51,441 nucleotides of DNA, taken from positions 1-51,441 of the forward strand of contig NZ_JARHUJ010000016.1 in the NCBI RefSeq assembly GCF_029223285.1, read 5' to 3'. Origin of the DNA: Paraflavitalea sp. CAU 1676. GTDB taxonomy: Bacteria; Bacteroidota; Bacteroidia; Chitinophagales; Chitinophagaceae. Below, one piece after another: positions 17,487-25,751 of the stretch (its first letter is position 1; every line of letters begins with the position of its first letter). The notes under the pieces were generated by a model. The model had not been told where the DNA came from. It saw only the letters and a program-made list of their open reading frames with translations, and did not search any database. A program made the translations under genes and the position numbers.

Positions 17487-18179
17487 ATGAACGTTTTGAT
17501 CGTCGACGATAATGAAATAGCAAGAGATGCCCTGAGCCAGATAGCCGGCCGAATCAAAGACATCTCCATCACCGGCGAGTGTGCCGATGCCCTGCAGGCC
17601 TACAACCTGCTGCAGGAAAAACCGGTTGATGTGGTTTTGCTCGATATCGAAATGCCGGGCATGACGGGCCTGGAACTCACCCGCAACCTCGAAAAAGGTC
17701 CGGTCATCATCTTTACCACTTCAAAGAGGGAATATGCCGTGGAAGCCTTTGAACTCAATGTGGCTGATTATATCATCAAACCCGTAACGCCCGCCCGCCT
17801 CATCCAGGCCATCGATAAAGCGCGCGACCTGCTGGAAAGCAAAGAAGAGGAAATGACGATCAGCGACGACGAGTTCATATTTATCCGCGACTCAAACATT
17901 ATCAAACGCCTGCGGCTCGACGATATCCTGTTTGCGGAATCCATGCGTGATTATGTAAAGCTGCACACGGCCCAGCGGTTCTATGCCATTCACAACACCC
18001 TGAAAGCAGTGGAAGAAAGATTGCCTGCGGCCAGGTTCCTGCGGGTGCATCGTTCCTATATCGTCGCTATCGATAAGATCGATACTATCCGGGAAGGGGT
18101 GATCGTGATACAGGAAAAGGCCGTACCGGTCGCCGATGCCTACCGGGCTGCCCTCAATAAACGGATGAACGTGTTGTAA
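17487..18179 (+). CDS. LytTR-family response regulator
   Basis: A 230-residue regulator. A receiver domain (1-118) has phosphoacceptor D53 (VVLLDIEMPG) and the conserved Lys in IIKPV; a LytTR DNA-binding domain (about 130-228) has the typical FAESMRDYVKLHT and FLRVHRSYIVAIDKI blocks. Bacteroidota LytTR regulators usually pair with LytS-type HisK kinases; none is adjacent. The hybrid kinase downstream is a possible partner but is separated by a terminator. The start is the ATG at 17487, right after the promoter element, which removes a six-residue unsupported extension. Confidence 0.93.
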   Translation: MNVLIVDDNEIARDALSQIAGRIKDISITGECADALQAYNLLQEKPVDVVLLDIEMPGMTGLELTRNLEKGPVIIFTTSKREYAVEAFELNVADYIIKPVTPARLIQAIDKARDLLESKEEEMTISDDEFIFIRDSNIIKRLRLDDILFAESMRDYVKLHTAQRFYAIHNTLKAVEERLPAARFLRVHRSYIVAIDKIDTIREGVIVIQEKAVPVADAYRAALNKRMNVL

Positions 18180-18217
18180 ACGGTCGGGCCGGTTTTCCCA
18201 TTCGTCGACCGTTTTTC
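18179..18217 (+). terminator. Terminator between regulator and hybrid kinase
   Basis: 8-bp stem AACGGTCG/CGACCGTT (18179-18186, 18206-18213) with a 19-nt loop and a following T-rich tail. The stem includes the last A of the stop codon. Confidence 0.7.
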
Positions 18218-18258
18218 CTCAACCATAGCTTAACCCGCTGGTTCGCAGGGCCATTCGA

Positions 18259-18266
18259 TAATTTTG
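18259..18266 (+). promoter_or_regulatory. -7 promoter element of the hybrid kinase gene
   Basis: TAATTTTG matches TAnnTTTG, 24 nt before the ATG at 18291. Confidence 0.55.
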
Positions 18267-18290
18267 TTACCGCAATAAACACGTTACTCC

Positions 18291-20468
18291 ATGTCAGGCA
18301 AGCGGATCATCGTATACATCGTTGGCTCATTCATCATAGGCACTTTCTTATTGTGCTATCTTGAATACAATTCCACCAAACACGTCAATGCGCTGGTCAC
18401 GGCCAATAAGACCCTGCTCGACGAATTCCAGATCACCAAAAACCTCCTCGATGCCGCCAAAAGCAAAGTGGTGATAGAAAGAAAGATCAGGGGATTTATC
18501 GAATCGGGCGATACCACCTACCTCTCAGGGCTCGATACGGAATTTCATGAGATACAGTCTGCCCAGCAGTTCCTTAGTTCCATATCCGACGACTCCGTCA
18601 GCGTAACCCTTATCGCCGAACTGAACCATTCGATACAGCTTAAGGTCGATCTCTTCCGCAACATCCTCGAAGCCTGGCGGCGGCACGGCACCAAAGCTGC
18701 CGAAGACACCATCAATGCCAACCTGCCCGAATGGGTATCGTACGATATAGAAAGAAACGTGCGCAAGATCACCGACGCACGGGGCTATCAGTTGGGACAA
18801 ATTACCGGCGGCGTTCGAAAGAGCGGTCAGAAAGCGCTTGAGTTCAGTTATATTGTAATGGGCCTTGTACTGCTTGCCGCGGCCATCGTAGTCTTCTACA
18901 TCATACACATCATTCGAAAGCTTATCCGCTCCGAAAAGATGTTGCGCGATACTGCCCGGGTAAAAGAGAACTTCCTGGCCAACATGAGCCACGAGATCCG
19001 TACACCCATGAACGCCATCGTTGGATTTACCCAGCTGCTTGGCCAAAAGCAGCTCGATGAAGACGCCCGGCACTATGTACATACCATCGAACGGTCGGGC
19101 GAGAACCTGCTCGCCATCGTGAATGATATCCTCGATATCTCCAAGATCGAAGCAGGTATGATGCGCATCGAACATGTGCCCTTCAGTCTCCGCGGCCTGG
19201 TCAACTCCATCGAAACGATGGTGCTGCCCCGCGCCCACAGTAAAGGGCTGCGCCTGCAGGTAGAGATCGACAAAGGCACGCCCGATATCCTCGAAGGAGA
19301 TCCCGTACGCCTCACACAAATACTGCACAACCTGCTGGGCAATGCCCTGAAATTTACCGCCGAAGGCACCGTAGCCCTGAAGGTGCATGTTGCCGAGCAG
19401 CTGGGCAACAATGTAAAGATCAGGCTCGTCGTAAGTGATACCGGCATCGGCATCGAACCACAAAAGCTTAAACATATATTCGGCCGCTTCGAACAGGCCG
19501 ACGACACCATTACCCGTCAATATGGAGGAACCGGCCTCGGACTCTCTATCGTACGCGACCTTGTACAATTACAAGGCGGCACCATCGAGGTAGAAAGCAA
19601 TCCCGGCGCCGGCACGGTATTCCAGGTTACCATCCCGTACACCGTATCCACCAACCAGATTGCCGACTCGCACTCGATACCCGCATCACCCTTGCCAGGC
19701 ACGGGCAATGCAGCGGTAGAAGTGTTGATCACAGAAGACAATGAGTTCAACCAAAGTCTGCTAAGCCACTTATTCAAAAACTGGAACCTCCGTTTCGAGA
19801 TCGCTAATAACGGACTCGAAGCCATCGAAAAGCTGCGGCATAAGAAATACGATCTCGTGCTGATGGATATACAGATGCCCGTGATGGATGGATACACCAC
19901 CGCCCGAAAGATCCGCAATGAATTGCGCCTCGATATACCCATCATCGCCATGACGGCCCATGCCATGCCTGGCGAAAGGGAAAAATGCCTCAGCTATGGC
20001 ATGAATGAATACATCGCCAAACCCGTAAAACAGGAACAACTGAGCCGGCTCATCAGTAAGTTCACTGCCTTTGTAGAACCGGGCGTGCAGGAAACACCAC
20101 CGGAAGCAGAAGCACTGCAGCTAAGCTACCAGTTCATCAACCTCGAGTACCTGCAGGAAGTAAGCGCCGGCAATAAAGCCTATGAGAAGTTGGCCACCCA
20201 CAAATTTCTGCAGGCAGTACCCGCGGCATTGGAAGAATTAAAACAGGCCCATTCAAAAGGAGAAGAGCAACAAATGAAAGCAGTCGCCCATAACCTGAAA
20301 ACAACCATATCGGTCATGGGATTGAATGAATTGCTGAATCCATTGCTGGATGAAATCGAATACTACGAAGGAGATGAACGAAAACTGAACGACGCGCTGG
20401 CGGCCATCGAAGAGATCTCCCACAAAGCGATGGGAGAGGCGAGGTTGTTTCAGCAAACGCTGGTTTAA
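18291..20468 (+). CDS. Hybrid histidine kinase with receiver and Hpt domains
   Basis: A 725-residue membrane kinase. Order: membrane segment (about 5-24), CHASE3-like periplasmic helical sensor (about 28-184), membrane segment (about 186-208), HisKA with phosphoacceptor H234 (NMSHEIRTPMNA), HATPase with N-box at N351, G1 DTGIG (383-387) and G2 GGTGLGLS (412-419), receiver domain with D526 (VLMDIQMPVMDGY) and a C-terminal Hpt domain with H667 (AVAHNLKTT). All phosphorelay residues are present, so phosphate can run His-Asp-His to a separate receiver. The neighbouring LytTR regulator is a candidate acceptor; that is inference. Confidence 0.93.
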   Translation: MSGKRIIVYIVGSFIIGTFLLCYLEYNSTKHVNALVTANKTLLDEFQITKNLLDAAKSKVVIERKIRGFIESGDTTYLSGLDTEFHEIQSAQQFLSSISDDSVSVTLIAELNHSIQLKVDLFRNILEAWRRHGTKAAEDTINANLPEWVSYDIERNVRKITDARGYQLGQITGGVRKSGQKALEFSYIVMGLVLLAAAIVVFYIIHIIRKLIRSEKMLRDTARVKENFLANMSHEIRTPMNAIVGFTQLLGQKQLDEDARHYVHTIERSGENLLAIVNDILDISKIEAGMMRIEHVPFSLRGLVNSIETMVLPRAHSKGLRLQVEIDKGTPDILEGDPVRLTQILHNLLGNALKFTAEGTVALKVHVAEQLGNNVKIRLVVSDTGIGIEPQKLKHIFGRFEQADDTITRQYGGTGLGLSIVRDLVQLQGGTIEVESNPGAGTVFQVTIPYTVSTNQIADSHSIPASPLPGTGNAAVEVLITEDNEFNQSLLSHLFKNWNLRFEIANNGLEAIEKLRHKKYDLVLMDIQMPVMDGYTTARKIRNELRLDIPIIAMTAHAMPGEREKCLSYGMNEYIAKPVKQEQLSRLISKFTAFVEPGVQETPPEAEALQLSYQFINLEYLQEVSAGNKAYEKLATHKFLQAVPAALEELKQAHSKGEEQQMKAVAHNLKTTISVMGLNELLNPLLDEIEYYEGDERKLNDALAAIEEISHKAMGEARLFQQTLV

Positions 20469-20513
20469 CCCAACCTGGCTAGCACCCGTTGGGCCAGTCT
20501 AAGGCATCCTGAT

Positions 20514-21374
20514 TCAGGCTGCCTTGGCTTTCCGGAAGGCTGCCGGACTCACACCTGCATATTTTTTGAATTGGGTGCTTAGATGACTCTCATCGGTAAA
20601 GCCCAGTTCTTCGGCTATCTGGCTGATCGTGGATTGACTGTACAGTAATTTATACTCCACCAACCGCATCTTGTAAACGGTAACATAGCGCTGTAAACTT
20701 TCGCCCGTCATCTTCTTAAAATACTCGCCCACGTAGTTGGAAGAGAGATGGAACGCGCCGGCGAGGTAAGAGATCGTCAGCTTATCTTTCGCATGGATGT
20801 GCTCTTTAATGTGCAGCAGCATCTTGTTGATCAGCGGTTCCTCCTCCTGCGAAGCAGGCCTTTTCGCTGTACTAACCGATATATTTCGCGCCAGCGTATT
20901 CAACATCAAGGTAATGAGGTGTTGGATATTGTCTTCAAAATACGCCTGCTTTCTGTCGAACTCCTGCACCAGGTTCGCGATCAATCCGGTCACCATGGCA
21001 CGATCCGTTTCGTCCCTGATCACGAACTGCTCAAAGCGATTGTGCTGATAGAACAGCTGCTCGAGTTGCTTTAGCCAGCTCGAAACCGTGTGCCTTTCTG
21101 CCACATTCTTATAGCCGGTTAGAAATACTTCCGAAAAACGGATCGAGCAAAACCTGGTGGGCGTATTACTCTTGAAACCGCGGCAATCCAATGGCGTAAA
21201 CAGAAAAATGTCTCCGGTCCGATAGGGGAAATGGTTCTCATTCACCTCCCGCACCCCTTCACCATCCAGGATCTGTACGATCTCGAAGAAATGATAGACA
21301 AGGATACGCTCTTCCAAATCGCCCAGGTCCGACACATACAGTTCAAACGGCTGATGCAGGTTCTTTTGCTTCAT
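20514..21374 (-). CDS. AraC-family transcriptional regulator
   Basis: A 286-residue regulator with an N-terminal cupin-like ligand domain (about 10-150; EVNENHFPYRTGDIFLFTPLD is the jelly-roll part) and a C-terminal double helix-turn-helix (about 185-283; ISYLAGAFHLSSNYVGEYFKK and ISQIAEELGFTDESHLSTQFKK). It is transcribed divergently from a 3-oxoadipate-lactonase-like hydrolase 93 bp away, its most likely target. Its own -7 element (21382-21389, minus strand) sits only 7 nt from the start codon. Confidence 0.92.
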   Translation of the reverse strand: MKQKNLHQPFELYVSDLGDLEERILVYHFFEIVQILDGEGVREVNENHFPYRTGDIFLFTPLDCRGFKSNTPTRFCSIRFSEVFLTGYKNVAERHTVSSWLKQLEQLFYQHNRFEQFVIRDETDRAMVTGLIANLVQEFDRKQAYFEDNIQHLITLMLNTLARNISVSTAKRPASQEEEPLINKMLLHIKEHIHAKDKLTISYLAGAFHLSSNYVGEYFKKMTGESLQRYVTVYKMRLVEYKLLYSQSTISQIAEELGFTDESHLSTQFKKYAGVSPAAFRKAKAA

Positions 21375-21381
21375 AAACCTT

Positions 21382-21389
21382 CAAAGTTA
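21382..21389 (-). promoter_or_regulatory. -7 promoter element of the AraC gene
   Basis: Read on the minus strand it is TAACTTTG, matching TAnnTTTG, 7 nt upstream of the ATG at 21374. Very short leader predicted. Confidence 0.55.
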
Positions 21390-21435
21390 CAGCACAAACC
21401 CTTGTTTTTAAAAGTCTGCCCCGACAGCCTGCCAG

Positions 21436-21443
21436 TAGTTTTG
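21436..21443 (+). promoter_or_regulatory. -7 promoter element of the lactonase-like gene
   Basis: TAGTTTTG matches TAnnTTTG, 24 nt before the ATG at 21468, back to back with the AraC promoter. Confidence 0.55.
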
Positions 21444-21467
21444 CAGAACAATCAATTGTAAAAGATC

Positions 21468-22283
21468 ATGAATACAGTCACCCATCAGGCCAGCCTCCTG
21501 CAATATTTTACCACCGGCGACGGTGTACGTATTGCTTACCGCCTCGAAGGCCCCGTTGGCAAACCCGTGCTCGCATTATCCAATTCCATCGCTACCACAC
21601 TGCACATGTGGGACGATCAAATCCCCGTATTCACCCAGCACTTTCGCGTACTGCGTTTCGATACACGCGGTCATGGAGCCTCCGGCGCCCCGGCCGGAGA
21701 TTATTCAATAGACCGTATGGGACACGATTTGATCGAGCTGCTGGATCACCTGCAGCTGGAGAAGGTGCACTTTTTGGGGCTTTCACTCGGCGGCTTTATT
21801 GGACAATGGCTCGCTATCCACGCCGGGCATCACGTTGACAAACTCATCCTCGTCAATACCTCTCCTTATTTGGCTCCGCACAATACATGGAACGAACTGA
21901 TTAAATCACTACGCACCGAGGGCAACATGCAACCTTTTGGCGAGATGTTCATCCGCAACTGGTTTCCGGAAAACTACCAACACCAACACCCTGCAGTGAT
22001 TGCTACATTCAAGGCCATGGTGTTGACCACTGATCCGCAGGGACTCGCCGGTTCCTTTGCCGCCGTTCGTGATGGCGACTTCCGTAAAACCAATGCACTG
22101 ATCACCAACCCAACCCTGGTCATTGGAGGATTATATGATGGCGTAACCTTGCCCACCCACAGTGAGGATATCGCAACCACCATCCCGAAGGCCAAACTAT
22201 TGTTGCTGCCTGTTGTACATATGTCGAATGTGGAATCGGCTGAACCGTTCAATAAAGCGGTCATGGATTTCCTGGTAGGGTAG
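21468..22283 (+). CDS. Alpha/beta hydrolase, 3-oxoadipate enol-lactonase-like
   Basis: A 271-residue cytoplasmic hydrolase. The nucleophile elbow is GLSLGG (104-109, S106), with probable acid D224 (GLYDGVTLP) and base H251 (VVHMSNVE). FDTRGHGASGAP and LSNSIATTLHMWDDQIP are strong hallmarks of the PcaD/BioH-like branch, where the enol-lactone of 3-oxoadipate is opened. No other protocatechuate-pathway gene is nearby, so the true substrate may differ. Control by the divergent AraC regulator is likely. Confidence 0.82.
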   Translation: MNTVTHQASLLQYFTTGDGVRIAYRLEGPVGKPVLALSNSIATTLHMWDDQIPVFTQHFRVLRFDTRGHGASGAPAGDYSIDRMGHDLIELLDHLQLEKVHFLGLSLGGFIGQWLAIHAGHHVDKLILVNTSPYLAPHNTWNELIKSLRTEGNMQPFGEMFIRNWFPENYQHQHPAVIATFKAMVLTTDPQGLAGSFAAVRDGDFRKTNALITNPTLVIGGLYDGVTLPTHSEDIATTIPKAKLLLLPVVHMSNVESAEPFNKAVMDFLVG

Positions 22284-22291
22284 CAGCGCCC

Positions 22292-23572
22292 CTATTCAAA
22301 GAACGGCACACCCGGTATCGCATATTTCTTCATACCGGCCTCATTGATCTCTACACCGATGCCCGGCTTGTCGCTTACAGTGATGAAGCTATCTTTCACC
22401 CATTCACCCTCGAAGGTGATGATCTCTTTGAACATGGGTTGCGTGTGAAAATACGACTGCCACTCCATGATCATAAAGTTGGGCACCGTGGCACACACAT
22501 GCGCACAAGCCATCGCTCCCAAAAAGGAGGCCACCATATGCGGCGCAAAAGGAACATAGTATAAGTTGGCCAGGTTGGCAATGCGCTGTCCTTCACCCAG
22601 TCCGCCACATTTTTGCAGATCGGGCATCACGATATCGACCGCGCCGATCTCCAGCATGCGCCGGAATCCATAGGCCAGGTAATGGTTTTCTCCGGCACAG
22701 ATGGGCGTACTCGTCGATTCGGTGATCAGCTTGTAGGCCTCCACATTTTCTGCCGGGATAGGTTCTTCCAGCCACATCAGGTTCAACGGCTCCAGGCGTT
22801 TTGCAATGGTTTGCGCCGTCACCGCATCATAGCGTCCGTGCATATCCGCACAGATGTCGATATTGGGTCCCACGGCCTCGCGCGCTGCCGACAGCTGGTC
22901 GTACATGCGTTGCAATTCGGCCGGGCTCGCCGTCCAGTTATAAAAATCATATTTATTGGGGTCGTTGGCCTGGTCAAGGTCGAACTTGATGGCATTAAAG
23001 CCCATTTGCTTTGATTTCTTCGCTGCTTCGGCAAAATCGGAAGGCTGGGGCAGGTTGCGCTGGTACAAAGCCGTATCGCAATACACCCGCACCTTGTCGC
23101 GGAACTTGCCACCCAGCAATTGGTACACGGGCAGCTTCAACGCTTTGCCGGCTAAGTCCCACAAGGCTGTTTCAATGGCCGACAATACGGCAATGTACAT
23201 GCCCGATTGCGCACCCTGGAAAAAGCCCGATTTACGGATATCCTCAAACAAGCGGTGCACGTTCAGCGGGTTCTTTCCTTTAATGCGCTCTCCAAAGTTC
23301 TTTACCAGGTGATAAGTACCAGGAATGGCGTCCACGCCTTCGCCGCAACCCCAGATATCCTGGTTACTATATATTTTCACAAAAAGGCTACCGCGTATAT
23401 AGCCGCATTTGATATCGGTGATCTTCAGATCGGAAGGGGGAGAAGCCATCGGCGTCCTCTCCACCGCGGCTTCGTATTCCCTTCCAAAAGCAGATAATCC
23501 GGCCAGTGGCGTCATCGCAGCCGCCACCGCCGCCTTGCTGATAAAATTCCTTCTTGAGTGATGAGCCGTCAT
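22292..23572 (-). CDS. Tat-exported enolase-superfamily sugar-acid dehydratase
   Basis: A 426-residue mandelate-racemase-subgroup enzyme. The N-terminus has a twin-arginine signal (HSRRNFISK, 5-13) and a hydrophobic stretch. Metal ligands are D243, E269 and E295; catalytic candidates are K196 and D198 (KFD), H245 and H345. The block ADMHGRYD (242-249) resembles galactonate/gluconate-type dehydratases, which turn an aldonate into its 2-keto-3-deoxy form by removing the C2 proton and C3 hydroxyl. Export of a dehydratase is unusual. It is the last gene of a leftward operon, 43 bp after a RraA-fold gene, and a paralogue of the gene at 25752-27311. Confidence 0.88.
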   Translation of the reverse strand: MTAHHSRRNFISKAAVAAAMTPLAGLSAFGREYEAAVERTPMASPPSDLKITDIKCGYIRGSLFVKIYSNQDIWGCGEGVDAIPGTYHLVKNFGERIKGKNPLNVHRLFEDIRKSGFFQGAQSGMYIAVLSAIETALWDLAGKALKLPVYQLLGGKFRDKVRVYCDTALYQRNLPQPSDFAEAAKKSKQMGFNAIKFDLDQANDPNKYDFYNWTASPAELQRMYDQLSAAREAVGPNIDICADMHGRYDAVTAQTIAKRLEPLNLMWLEEPIPAENVEAYKLITESTSTPICAGENHYLAYGFRRMLEIGAVDIVMPDLQKCGGLGEGQRIANLANLYYVPFAPHMVASFLGAMACAHVCATVPNFMIMEWQSYFHTQPMFKEIITFEGEWVKDSFITVSDKPGIGVEINEAGMKKYAIPGVPFFE

Positions 23573-23615
23573 AGCAAATAGTTTTATGATGTTCAGGTAT
23601 ATTCAAAACCCACTT

Positions 23616-24572
23616 TTACCAGGTCCTGCCTTTCAAGAGTTCCTGGATCTGGCTTTTCGGCACCGGCAGTTTGTCGATATGATCATTGAGCCATTTAGAA
23701 AAGTCTTTTTCAATATCATCACTCCAGCGGTTATCGATCTGCCCCGGCGTATATTTGCCTTCGCGCAGCCGCTGGTGGCCAAACATGTCCCGCAGCCGCA
23801 CGATCTCCGAGGTCTTGATCACTTTTTCGGCGAGGTGTGGGGGAATGAAGATGACGCCGCCATCACGGCCCAGTACTACATCGCCCGGCATTACTGTAGC
23901 CTTACCGATGCGCGTGGGTTGATTAATGCCCACCAATGTGGTATTGAGATCGCCGGCGGGATTGTTGAGGTGATGCGAAGGATGGTAACTGCGAAAGAAA
24001 GACGTGAAACCGCCAATCTCTTTCAGTCCCTTGATATCCCGCACCGCGCCGTCGTATACGATACCATTGCCTGTTTTAGCATAAATAGAATTGCCGAGGT
24101 TGTCGCCAATGGTAGGACCATCCTCATACGCATCGAACTGATCCACCACATACACATCGCGCTTCACCAGCAGATCAATGGGCCAGGAGTTCTGCGACTT
24201 GACACGTTTATCACGCACGCCAAACTGATCGATGACGCGATGAATATCCGGTCTCCCGGGCATAAAGATGGCTGTCACGGCACGCCCCACCAGCACACTG
24301 TCGGGATTTACCGTTTGCCAGCCTCCATCATATTGGTGTTTGTAGTTCTCATTCTTCAGCACCGCCCAGGCCTCCTCCAAAGTCACCAGCTTCATACGAT
24401 CGAGCAAACTATCCGGCACTTTGGGCCTGCCATCGGCAAAGCGATCGCCTTTCCACTCGGGCGTAAGCGCGATCAATTGATCGCGGGATATCTGCTGGGA
24501 GTAGAGTGTGACGCCATAACTCATCAGGCACGTCGCGAGCACCATTCCCTGCCAGTATTTTAGTAAGTGCAT
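23616..24572 (-). CDS. Exported RraA-fold protein (aldolase-like), copy 1
   Basis: A 318-residue protein with a Sec-type signal peptide (about 1-26, TLYSQQ). The core (about 90-260) is the RraA/HMG-aldolase fold: PTIGDNLGNSIYAK (153-166) and YDGAVRDIKGL (173-183), with R178 and D179 corresponding to the metal/substrate pair of 4-hydroxy-4-methyl-2-oxoglutarate aldolases. N- and C-terminal extensions (TPEWKGDRFADGRPKVPD and FGHQRLREGKYTPGQID) are shared with the paralogue at 27372. Likely reaction: metal-dependent cleavage or decarboxylation of a 2-oxo acid. An RNase E inhibitor role is excluded by the signal peptide and active site. It lies 11 bp after the BASS gene. Confidence 0.85.
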   Translation of the reverse strand: MHLLKYWQGMVLATCLMSYGVTLYSQQISRDQLIALTPEWKGDRFADGRPKVPDSLLDRMKLVTLEEAWAVLKNENYKHQYDGGWQTVNPDSVLVGRAVTAIFMPGRPDIHRVIDQFGVRDKRVKSQNSWPIDLLVKRDVYVVDQFDAYEDGPTIGDNLGNSIYAKTGNGIVYDGAVRDIKGLKEIGGFTSFFRSYHPSHHLNNPAGDLNTTLVGINQPTRIGKATVMPGDVVLGRDGGVIFIPPHLAEKVIKTSEIVRLRDMFGHQRLREGKYTPGQIDNRWSDDIEKDFSKWLNDHIDKLPVPKSQIQELLKGRTW

Positions 24573-24583
24573 AACCTAGCAGT

Positions 24584-25720
24584 TTAAGAGTAAGAAGATT
24601 GTTGTTGATCATTCGTGGCAGGTTGTGTTGTTTTACCAGTTGAAGCCTCTTCAGCCGGTGGGTGGTTGTGCCACCAGCTCGCCAGCGATGAGCCCGTGAT
24701 GTTCATGACCGGACCAAAGATCGCGGGCGCCAAACCGGCCGTAGTGAGCTTGCCCATTGCCAGCGCCAGCCCCGAAGCCAGTCCGGCATTCTGCATACCC
24801 ACCTCCAGCGCAATGGTCCTGCAGTCACGTTCATGAAAGCGCAGCAAGCGCGCACTCCAGTACCCCATAAAGTAACCCAACACGTTGTGCAGTACGGTAG
24901 CGATCAGCAGCAGCGCGCCCACCTGAAGCAGGTTGTCTCTGCCCGCAGCCGTGATGATGGTAAGGATGATCGCAATACCCGCCATCGACACCAGGGGCAT
25001 CGCTTTATCGAGCCACTTGAATTTGCCATGCACGAGATAATGAAACCCTAAACCAGCGGCCGTAGGTATGATCACGATCTTGGTGATATCCCATACCATG
25101 CCCCAGAAGTTGATATCGACAAAGCTGCCGCCCAGCAAACGCATGAGCAGCGGTGTTAAGAACGGAGCAACCATGGTGGAGATTGTCGTTACTGAAAACG
25201 ATAAGGCGAGATTCCCCTTGGCGAGGTAACACATCACATTCGAAGCAAGACCACTCGGACAGCATCCCACCAGGATGATTCCGGCCGCAATTTCATTGGG
25301 AAAATTAAAGGCCTTCGCTACGGCGAAGCCTACCAGCGGCATGATGATATAATGGCAAACAACGCCAACAATAATTCCCTTGGGCATGCGCAGCACGTTC
25401 GCAAAGTCCTTTAAACTTAATTCCGTACCCATACCAAACATGATGATCTGCAAGAGTGGAATGATCAACCCCGATAATTTAAAGTCGCCAACTGTTTTGA
25501 AGTGCCAGGGATAGTAAAGTGCCAGGCTCACCACAGCCATCACCATCAGGGTATAAGAGAGGCCCTTTAGTAATCGGTGTTGCCGGAAGGCGAGTGCCAG
25601 GCAAAGGAAAAACAGCAGCAGGATCCAGCCACCCCAGCTGTGCTGCCCCTGTATCGCGAGCACCCCATAGACGACCAGGGTGGCCGCGGATAACAAGTAA
25701 AACAAAGTCGATCGTTTCAT
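24584..25720 (-). CDS. BASS-family sodium:organic anion symporter
   Basis: A 378-residue membrane protein with about ten helices. Family motifs are GCCPSGLASNVMCYLAKGN (about 152-170) and EVGMQNAGLASGLALA (about 311-326), which form the crossover sodium-binding region of the bile acid:sodium symporter family. Bacterial and plant BASS members carry bile acids, pantothenate precursors, pyruvate or other 2-oxo acids. Sandwiched between two exported dehydratase/RraA pairs, it most likely imports the organic acid they make (inference). The C-terminus is a hydrophilic, Thr/Gln-rich tail. Confidence 0.9.
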   Translation of the reverse strand: MKRSTLFYLLSAATLVVYGVLAIQGQHSWGGWILLLFFLCLALAFRQHRLLKGLSYTLMVMAVVSLALYYPWHFKTVGDFKLSGLIIPLLQIIMFGMGTELSLKDFANVLRMPKGIIVGVVCHYIIMPLVGFAVAKAFNFPNEIAAGIILVGCCPSGLASNVMCYLAKGNLALSFSVTTISTMVAPFLTPLLMRLLGGSFVDINFWGMVWDITKIVIIPTAAGLGFHYLVHGKFKWLDKAMPLVSMAGIAIILTIITAAGRDNLLQVGALLLIATVLHNVLGYFMGYWSARLLRFHERDCRTIALEVGMQNAGLASGLALAMGKLTTAGLAPAIFGPVMNITGSSLASWWHNHPPAEEASTGKTTQPATNDQQQSSYS

Positions 25721-25751
25721 ATGGAAATCGTTATTGAATTAAATATGGGAC

